Shown here: positions 6,413 through 11,284 of the stretch, piece after piece
How positions within the stretch are numbered: the first letter of the stretch is position 1
How the letters are laid out: the number at the start of each line of letters is the position of its first letter
From: an uncultured Collinsella sp.
Lineage (GTDB): Bacteria; Actinomycetota; Coriobacteriia; Coriobacteriales; Coriobacteriaceae
DNA length: 11,284 nucleotides
Reading direction: 5' to 3'
Assembly (NCBI GenBank): GCA_900550815.1
Contig: URTW01000052.1
Span: 1-11,284 of the forward strand
Made by a program: the position numbers and the translations under genes
Notes under the pieces: model-generated
Seen by the model: the letters and a program-made list of their open reading frames with translations, nothing else
Databases searched by the model: none
What the model was told of the DNA's origin: nothing

Positions 6413-7513
6413 ATGCACAACAAGCGCGTGCTCGTCGCCATGAGCGGCGGCGTCGATTCCAGCGTGACCGCGTACCTGCTCAAAAGCCAGGGCTACGAAT
6501 GCGTCGGCGCCACCATGCGCCTCACCTGCCCCGCGCCCGATCCCGCCACGGGCATGAGTAAGGTCGACCGCGACATCGCCGATGCGAAGGCCGTCGCCGA
6601 GCGTCTGGGGATACCCCACCATGTGCTCGACTTGCAGCAAACCTTCGACCACAGCGTTATCGAGCGCTTTGTGAACGCCTACCAGGAGGGGCTGACGCCC
6701 AACCCGTGCATCATCTGCAACCGCCACATAAAGTTTGGCGCGTTGCTCGGTGCGGCGCTGGACATGGGCTGCGACTACATCGCAACGGGTCATTACGCCA
6801 AAACAAGCCAGACAGTAGACGGCACCTGGCAGCTGCATCGCGGCGAAGATCCCAAAAAGGACCAGAGCTACTTTTTATATTCGCTTACGCAGGAGCGCCT
6901 GGCGCACACGATCTTTCCGCTGGCAGGCCTAGACAAAGAGCGCGACGTGCGCCGCATAGCCGCCGAGCAAGGCTTTACCAACGCCCAGAAGGCCGAAAGC
7001 GAGGACATCTGCTTTATTCCAGACGGTGGCTACGCGGGCTATATCGAGCGCCGCTGCGGACATCCCGCTGCACCGGGCGACATTGTGTGGCGCGACGGCA
7101 GCGTGGTCGGACGCCATAACGGCGCGTTGCGCTATACCATCGGCCAGCGCAAGGGCTTGGGCGTCGCGATGGCGCATCCCGTGTATGTGACGGGCGTCGA
7201 TGCCGCCAACAACACCGTGCATCTGGGCGAGGCCGAGGACCTAACGGCCACAGCACTCACGGCCGACGACTGGATCTGGCGCGCCCCTGCCGCCCGCATG
7301 GAGGCAGAACTCGATGCCGGCGGCATTCGCGTGGGCGCCAAGTACCGTTACCGTCAGAAAGACCAAGCAGCGACCCTTACGCGCGGCGAAGACGGGCAAA
7401 TGCTGCTGACTTTTGACGAGCCGCAGCGAGCCATCGCCCCCGGCCAGGCCGTTGTAGTCTATCGCGGCGATATCGTCCTCGGCGGCGGCACGGTGACCGG
7501 CGCACTTAAGTAG
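6413..7513 (+). CDS. mnmA: tRNA-specific 2-thiouridylase MnmA
   Basis: MnmA adenylates U34 of the tRNAs for Lys, Glu and Gln and transfers sulfur to make 2-thiouridine, improving decoding. The 366-residue length is typical. The ATP pyrophosphatase P-loop SGGVDSS lies at residues 11-17. The catalytic cysteine is Cys102 in ICNRHIKFGALL and the persulfide-receiving cysteine is Cys200 in SEDICFIPDG. GHYAK and DQSYFL are further MnmA signatures, and the C-terminal part is the tRNA-binding barrel. A further Cys99 (NPC) lies close to Cys102. AAGGAG precedes the ATG by 9 nt. Sulfur comes from a cysteine desulfurase not in the window, so proximity to cysK is functionally sensible. The stop codon is only 8 nt from that of the convergent HipA-like gene, with no terminator between. 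Confidence 0.97.
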   Translation: MHNKRVLVAMSGGVDSSVTAYLLKSQGYECVGATMRLTCPAPDPATGMSKVDRDIADAKAVAERLGIPHHVLDLQQTFDHSVIERFVNAYQEGLTPNPCIICNRHIKFGALLGAALDMGCDYIATGHYAKTSQTVDGTWQLHRGEDPKKDQSYFLYSLTQERLAHTIFPLAGLDKERDVRRIAAEQGFTNAQKAESEDICFIPDGGYAGYIERRCGHPAAPGDIVWRDGSVVGRHNGALRYTIGQRKGLGVAMAHPVYVTGVDAANNTVHLGEAEDLTATALTADDWIWRAPAARMEAELDAGGIRVGAKYRYRQKDQAATLTRGEDGQMLLTFDEPQRAIAPGQAVVVYRGDIVLGGGTVTGALK

Positions 7514-7521
7514 CCGCAGGT

Positions 7522-8895
7522 TTATCGCTGCACGTGTCGAAGCACCTCAACAGCGGCACTAACCTCGATTACGCGACGCTCGAGGCCGCGGCAAATGGCC
7601 TCGAGTCGACCCTCCGCCGTCGCCCATTCGCTCTGCGAAAGAATCTCGATCGCCTCATCAACAAATCCGTTGAGCCGCGATGGATCGAACCAATCGAGCG
7701 AGTCCGCAAGCGCCAGCTGGACGGAAGGGTCGGGCCCAAACGGCTTAGCGGAAAACCCAAACTCCCCAGCTGCGAGCACGGCAGTTGGTACGTTGTACCA
7801 CAGGCAATTGCCGCTATCGAACAGCGGAGCAGGCCTTATCTCCAGGGTATCGACATTGCGGATGATGCCGAAGTTTCGCCAATGGCGGTCGCTGTTGGCC
7901 AAAAGGGCATCGCAGACAATCATCTGCGACATAGACCTTCTCACGGCGGCCTCATCGACACCATGCTTGCCGAGGTAGCGGCAGTACCGGTCGTACGTCG
8001 AGCTTCCTCGCTGGCCGCCAAGGGCGTTCTTAACGTAAACAGCCGGAATATATTCCTCGCGGCCGTCTAGAAAGTCGTCGCACAGACACACAGGGCCATC
8101 GAACATCCGCTCAACCGTATAAGGAACAAACTCGCCCTCCGACAGCAAGCGACGATGCAGAGCCGTTGCAACCGCCTCGTTAAAGGGACGTTGATCGTCC
8201 ATCCCACACCCTTTAGCCAAAACGCGAATGTCGTTTCGGATCATCCACGATTTAGGGAGCTCGCCCTCGGACGTGTTATCCGGATTTTTAAGACCGATGC
8301 CTTCCAGCCAACCAGAACGCTCTTCGGGCGCCGATCGCTCAAATTCGTTCTCAAAGTAATTGATGTTTTGCCATTCGAGCTCATCGCATTCTGCCGGCCG
8401 CAGCCAATAGCAATCCGAAAGCGAGAGACCCAGGCACCGAACCGGAACCTCGATGCCACTGGCAATTCCCAGTTCACGATAGCGCGAGACGAGCCCGGGG
8501 CGGACGTCAGGCACCGACCGATGGCTCCACCACACGTTGAGCTCCCGTTTATTCACTGTAGGAGAAGAGCTCGAGCACGTGCCAAACGGCATTCGTTGCG
8601 TATCGAGGACCTTGGCGATTTCAAAGGGAAACTCGCGCGTCGGATCAAATGAGACATACGCGACCTCATGGTCGGCCGACATCAGCGTAAACTTGCGTCC
8701 CACATCGGCTGCAGGACGGCGCCCTCGTTTGCGGACCTTTTGATAGGCGATCGCAGAATTGTACTCGACCATCTTCCGGCCGCCCACAATATCGCACACA
8801 AGCGTTCCCGATGCGGCAAGTTGAGATATGCGGGCTTTCGTAACGCCCAACAGGTGGGCGGCATCACCCATAGACAAGTACCTAGACGTATCCAT
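7522..8895 (-). CDS. HipA-like kinase with N-terminal helix-turn-helix domain
   Basis: Residue numbers count from the upstream GTG at 8907; the preferred start is the ATG at 8895 (residue 5), with GAGGTGAT at a better distance. Residues 10-56 form a MerR/excisionase-like HTH (LSMGDAAHLLGVTKARISQL). Residues 80-170 carry a conserved block including NVWWSHRSVPDVRPGL and LSLSDCYWLRP. The HipA-type kinase domain follows: Lys232 in RVLAKG as likely ATP lysine, catalytic loop CDALLANSDRHWRNFG (Asp340, Asn345) and metal motif PLFDSG (Asp364). HipA toxins phosphorylate proteins such as GltX, but this subgroup's substrate is unknown. No separate HipB-like gene is adjacent; the HTH may do that job. Its upstream DNA is AT-rich, suggesting acquisition. 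Kinase-fold membership is strong, toxin activity is inference. Confidence 0.85.
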   Translation of the reverse strand: MDTSRYLSMGDAAHLLGVTKARISQLAASGTLVCDIVGGRKMVEYNSAIAYQKVRKRGRRPAADVGRKFTLMSADHEVAYVSFDPTREFPFEIAKVLDTQRMPFGTCSSSSPTVNKRELNVWWSHRSVPDVRPGLVSRYRELGIASGIEVPVRCLGLSLSDCYWLRPAECDELEWQNINYFENEFERSAPEERSGWLEGIGLKNPDNTSEGELPKSWMIRNDIRVLAKGCGMDDQRPFNEAVATALHRRLLSEGEFVPYTVERMFDGPVCLCDDFLDGREEYIPAVYVKNALGGQRGSSTYDRYCRYLGKHGVDEAAVRRSMSQMIVCDALLANSDRHWRNFGIIRNVDTLEIRPAPLFDSGNCLWYNVPTAVLAAGEFGFSAKPFGPDPSVQLALADSLDWFDPSRLNGFVDEAIEILSQSEWATAEGRLEAICRGLERRVIEVSAAVEVLRHVQR

Positions 8896-8919
8896 ACACC
8901 GCATCACCTCGTTAAGTAA

Positions 8920-8965
8920 TTTATATGTTTAGTTAATAGATTACATACATCATAATACTAAACAT
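8920..8965. promoter_or_regulatory. AT-rich promoter and inverted-repeat operator of the HipA-like gene
   Basis: ATGTTTAGT (8925-8933) and its exact reverse complement ACTAAACAT (8957-8965) are separated by 23 bp. That is 32 bp centre to centre, close to three helical turns. On the minus strand TATAAA at 8925-8920 is a possible -10, with a leader of about 18 nt to the ATG at 8895; the arms would straddle the -35 region. This is a good layout for autorepression by the HTH of the encoded protein. Confidence 0.5.
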
Positions 8966-8974
8966 CCTAAAGCG

Positions 8975-8999
8975 AAAAAGGCCCGAGAAATCGGGCCTT
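8975..8999 (-). terminator. Intrinsic terminator of the M42 peptidase gene
   Basis: On the minus strand AAGGCCCGA and TCGGGCCTT form a perfect 9-bp stem around a TTTC loop, followed by TTT and then CGC. It lies 34 nt after the peptidase stop and just upstream of the HipA-like gene's promoter, insulating the two. Confidence 0.85.
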
Positions 9000-9032
9000 A
9001 GCGATCGGTCAGCCGAGTCGCAAGCTGCTCCC

Positions 9033-10076
9033 CTAGCGCTGTACGTAGGCGCGGACGAGCTCGTAGGTGTTGCGCACGCCGTCGATGTGGCTGCGCTCGT
9101 AGTTGTGGCTCGCGTACACGCCGGGGCCGATCAGGCCATGACGGATGTCGTAGCCGGCAGAGAGCGTGGCCTCGACGTCCGAGCCGTAATGCGGGTACAC
9201 ATCGATGGCGTAATCGAGCTCCAGCTCGCGCGCGATGTTGGACAGCGTGGTTACCAGGTCGTAGTTGTACGGACCGCCCGAATCCTTGGCGCAAATCGAA
9301 ACCATGCGCTCGGTGCAGCCCAGGTCGTCGCCCACGCAGCCCATGTCAACGCTGATCATCTCACGCGTGTCGGCCGGCACGAAAGCACCGCCGTGGCCGA
9401 CCTCCTCGTACACGGTAAAGAGCAGCGACACCTTGCGTGAAAGCGACACCTCGCCATCAGCAACAGCGCGGGCCAGACCCAGCAGAATCGACGCCGACAG
9501 CTTGTCATCCAGGAAGCGGCTCTTGATGTAGCCGCTCTCCGTCACCGTGGTACGCGGATCCATAGCGATGATGTCGCCGGTCTGAATGCCCAGCTCAAGC
9601 ACATCGTCCTTGCTGTCGACATTCTCATCGAGCAGGATTTCCATGTTCTTCTCGATGGTCTTGACCGGCTCGTCGGCCACGTGCGCCGAAGGCTCGGTGT
9701 TAAGAACCACACCCGTGTACACATTGCCGTCACGCGTGTAGACGGTGCAGTTCTCGCCATCGGCCGTAGACCACTGATGCCCGCCGAGCGTCGTGGGACG
9801 CAGACGGCCATTGTCCTTAATGGAGCGTACCATGGCGCCCAGGGTATCGACATGGCTCGCCAACACGAGCGGCTCGCCCTCACCACCAAGCTCAACGAGC
9901 ACATTGCCCTTGTTAGAACGCTCGGGGCCAAAGCCCATATCGCGCAACGTTTCCATTAGATAATCAGTCGCCGCACGGGTATAGCCCGTAGGCGAGGCGA
10001 TAGAAGTCAGCGTCTTAAGCTGTCCCGCGATATAGGAGAGCATCCCCTCTAGAGAAGCATCAACATTAGAAGCCAT
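9033..10076 (-). CDS. M42-family metallo-aminopeptidase
   Basis: This is a cytoplasmic dinuclear metal exopeptidase of family M42 (glutamyl aminopeptidase/PepA-YsdC-TET type, sometimes labelled endoglucanase M), which trims N-terminal residues from peptides. Numbering from the first possible ATG (10082), the metal and catalytic set is His77 and Asp79 in ASHVDTLG, Asp192/193 in RFLDDKL, the EE pair 226-227 in VYEEVGHGG, Asp246 in ISVDMG, and His326 or His332 in SHNYERSHIDG. All expected residues are present at the usual 350-residue length. The start is taken at the third codon (10076) because AAGG lies 6 nt before it, while the first ATG abuts the Shine-Dalgarno sequence. It is a monocistronic unit with its own terminator. 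Family is certain, the preferred substrate unknown. Confidence 0.93.
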   Translation of the reverse strand: MASNVDASLEGMLSYIAGQLKTLTSIASPTGYTRAATDYLMETLRDMGFGPERSNKGNVLVELGGEGEPLVLASHVDTLGAMVRSIKDNGRLRPTTLGGHQWSTADGENCTVYTRDGNVYTGVVLNTEPSAHVADEPVKTIEKNMEILLDENVDSKDDVLELGIQTGDIIAMDPRTTVTESGYIKSRFLDDKLSASILLGLARAVADGEVSLSRKVSLLFTVYEEVGHGGAFVPADTREMISVDMGCVGDDLGCTERMVSICAKDSGGPYNYDLVTTLSNIARELELDYAIDVYPHYGSDVEATLSAGYDIRHGLIGPGVYASHNYERSHIDGVRNTYELVRAYVQR

Positions 10077-10115
10077 ATGCATCCTTCCAAGTAAAACTAA
10101 GACCGAGTCCCGATT

Positions 10116-10136
10116 TTAACCGTTCTGCACGGTCAA
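10116..10136. promoter_or_regulatory. Imperfect palindrome upstream of the peptidase gene, candidate operator
   Basis: TTAACCGT (10116-10123) and ACGGTCAA (10129-10136) are inverted repeats with one mismatch and a 5-nt spacer, 40 nt before the peptidase start. On the minus strand it includes a TTGACC and a TAAAAT, but these are only 12 nt apart, too close for one promoter. Confidence 0.3.
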
Positions 10137-10211
10137 TGCCCTAGGAGCCGAGCCGCCTCCCGACGTCCCCGCACCGGTTTTGTGCACGCGCACGGTTTAC
10201 AACCCGAATCT

Positions 10212-10241
10212 TGCATAAATCCTATCGGTATCTGCATAAAT
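10212..10241. repeat. Direct repeat of TGCATAAAT at 21-bp spacing
   Basis: TGCATAAAT occurs at 10212-10220 and 10233-10241, exactly two helical turns apart, each preceded by ATC or ATCT. The same-face spacing suits paired protein binding, about 140-165 nt upstream of the peptidase gene. Confidence 0.4.
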
Positions 10242-10286
10242 ATGAGACATCTTTTTGCTTCGTCTCAGGGTACCCCACCTTGGACC

Positions 10287-10520
10287 GTGCAAAAAACGGA
10301 GTATTCAGCACCGTGGGCCCCAACGACCCCATCACAAACGACAAAACGACGCGGTTACAGCAGTGTTGTAGACCGTCGCAAACCAAAAACGCGGCGACAG
10401 CCATCTCCGTCCATCAATAGCCCGCCCACAGGGGCTGTCGATGGGCGCCCGCGGGCCACTACGGCCCATTCACAACGTTATGCATTTTTCAGAGCTTGCT
10501 GAATACTCCCAAAAATGCAC
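10287..10520. repeat. Inverted pair of a 24-bp motif flanking 186 bp
   Basis: The motif is GTGCA, a five-base A or T run, one base, then GGAGTATTCAGCA. It appears forward at 10287-10310 and inverted at 10497-10520, both reading inward. 18 of 24 positions agree. The six differences are contiguous: AAAAAC in the left copy against TTTTTG in the right. It could be the terminal repeats of a small non-coding mobile element or two copies of a regulator-binding motif. No target-site duplication is visible. Confidence 0.6.
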
Positions 10521-10595
10521 GCTGGGAAGTGCACCACCTATCCGCAGCGGGCAGCATGCTTTGGTTTTACCCGTCTCAGGACATTGACGCAGCAC

Positions 10596-10627
10596 AAAAA
10601 GCCCCGCCGTGCGCAGCACGGCGGGGC
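10596..10627 (-). terminator. Intrinsic terminator of the FucO-like gene
   Basis: On the minus strand GCCCCGCCGTGC and GCACGGCGGGGC form a perfect 12-bp stem around a 3-nt loop, followed by TTTTTG. It lies 54 nt after the dehydrogenase stop codon. Confidence 0.92.
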
Positions 10628-10680
10628 CAGCAGCAAGTCAAAAGACCATACGCCTACGGGCGAAGGACCACCAAACTGGG

Positions 10681-11284
10681 TTAGGCAGCCGGGCAGATCT
10701 TCTTGAAGAGCTCGATGACGTCGTCGAGCGTCGCCTCGCGCGGGTTGCCCGGGAAGCAGGCGTCAGCCATGGCGTCCTTGGCCAGGATCTCGATCTCGTC
10801 AGCCTTCATGGCCTCGCAGACGTGTGGGATGTTCACGTCGGCAGAGAGCTGCTTAACGGCGGCGATGGCGGCATCGGCGGCCTCGGCGGTGCTCATGCCC
10901 GTGGTGTCAACGCCCATGGCGACGGCAACCTTGGCCAGGCGCTCAGCGCAAACCGGCTTGTTGAACTCCGAGGCGAACGGCAGCAGCAAGGCGCAAGCGA
11001 CGCCGTGCGGGGTGTCGAAGTGAGCGGACAGGGTGTGAGCCATGGCGTGGTCGATGCCCAGGCCAACATTGGAGAAGCCCATGCCGGCGACATACTGACC
11101 AAGAGCCATGCCCTCACGGCCGGAGCCGGGCTGGCCGGACTTGGCCTCGGCGACGGAGTCGCGCAGGTTCTCGCTGATCAGCTTAATGGCCTCAAAGTGG
11201 AACATGTCGGAGAGCTCCCAAGCGCCCTTGGTGGTGTAGCCCTCGATGGCGTAGGTCAGCGCGTCCATGCCGGTGGAAGCAGTC
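10681..11284 (-). CDS. fucO: Iron-containing alcohol dehydrogenase, lactaldehyde reductase (FucO) type, C-terminal part
   Basis: About 200 C-terminal residues are present; the N-terminal NAD-binding half lies beyond the right edge. MDALT-AIEGYTTKGAWELSD, MALGQYVAGMGFSNVGLGIDH, TPHGVACALLLP and GNPREATLDDVIELF follow the E. coli FucO sequence nearly position for position. That enzyme interconverts lactaldehyde and 1,2-propanediol with NAD(H) in fucose and rhamnose breakdown. Two of the three metal histidines are present (His in IDHAMAH and in TPHG) with the Asp of MDALT. The third, His200 in FucO, is Tyr here (DALTY). The substrate could therefore be another short alcohol or aldehyde. It ends 54 nt before a strong terminator, and no other sugar genes are visible in the window. 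Confidence 0.9.
   Translation of the reverse strand, partial: TASTGMDALTYAIEGYTTKGAWELSDMFHFEAIKLISENLRDSVAEAKSGQPGSGREGMALGQYVAGMGFSNVGLGIDHAMAHTLSAHFDTPHGVACALLLPFASEFNKPVCAERLAKVAVAMGVDTTGMSTAEAADAAIAAVKQLSADVNIPHVCEAMKADEIEILAKDAMADACFPGNPREATLDDVIELFKKICPAA

Larger units (their letters stand above)
10077..10680. other. 600-bp gene-free region between the dehydrogenase and M42 peptidase genes
   Basis: No convincing coding frame on either strand: the ORFs over 60 codons lack family motifs and ribosome sites. The stretch holds the dehydrogenase terminator, a pair of inverted 24-bp motifs, a hairpin TGCATTTTT/AAAAATGCA (10481-10489 with 10511-10519), a direct repeat of TGCATAAAT and a small palindrome near the peptidase start. 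No tRNA, rRNA or recognised riboswitch is visible. Confidence 0.6.

Noticed and set aside
5183-6838. 551-codon open frame on the minus strand opposite cysK and mnmA
   Set aside because: It is rich in Gly, Ala, Val, His and Asp without domain motifs, and lies opposite two certain genes. This is the usual mirror frame of GC-rich coding DNA.
8896-8907. Upstream starts (GTG 8907, ATG 8904) for the HipA-like gene
   Set aside because: They overlap or abut the only Shine-Dalgarno sequence (GAGGTGAT), leaving too little spacing. The ATG at 8895 fits better.
10182-10502. 106-codon plus-strand frame in the gene-free region
   Set aside because: Low-complexity composition, no Shine-Dalgarno sequence, and it overlaps repeats and hairpins.
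1-11284. CRISPR array, tRNA or rRNA genes
   Set aside because: No regularly spaced direct repeats and no cloverleaf or rRNA-like sequence were seen on either strand.

Overview
The window looks like chromosomal DNA from a GC-rich gut actinobacterium of the class Coriobacteriia, most likely Collinsella or a close relative. This rests on gene content and protein style recognised by eye: a coriobacterial AddAB-like pair, a YerC/TrpR-like regulator, an Rrf2-cysK-mnmA cluster, an M42 peptidase and a FucO-type dehydrogenase. It also rests on GC-rich codon use and strong Shine-Dalgarno sites. No database search was possible, so the taxon is an inference.

Layout. 1-3259 (minus): a recombination/repair pair. 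An AddB-like PD-(D/E)XK nuclease gene is followed after 3 nt by the start of a UvrD/AddA-like helicase gene that runs off the left edge. The nuclease gene carries two in-frame TAG codons, 6 nt apart, that cut off its last ~130 codons. 3260-3480: a 36-bp near-perfect inverted repeat beside a minus-strand terminator. 3480-3779 (minus): a YerC/TrpR-like regulator. 4104-4469 (plus): a small four-helix membrane protein of the phage-holin-like/YvlD family, ending at a bidirectional terminator. 4612-6232: a divergent Rrf2-type regulator and cysteine synthase (cysK), with palindromic candidate operators between them. 6413-7513 (plus): mnmA, the tRNA 2-thiouridylase, preceded by a promoter-like sequence directly abutting a terminator hairpin.

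7522-8895 (minus): a HipA-like kinase with its own N-terminal helix-turn-helix domain and an AT-rich promoter carrying a 9-bp inverted repeat. No partner antitoxin gene is adjacent. 9033-10076 (minus): an M42 aminopeptidase. 10077-10680: a 600-bp gene-free stretch with several repeats, including an inverted pair of a 24-bp motif 210 bp apart. 10681-11284 (minus): the C-terminal part of a FucO-like iron alcohol dehydrogenase.

How the genes fit together. cysK supplies cysteine, the sulfur source for MnmA through a cysteine desulfurase encoded elsewhere. The divergent Rrf2 protein has four clustered cysteines and is the natural candidate regulator of cysK. The other genes look like independent units, each with its own terminator. 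The features most worth follow-up are the HTH-HipA-like fusion with its operator pair, the double amber interruption of addB, the two repeat families, and a His-to-Tyr change at a predicted metal ligand of the dehydrogenase.
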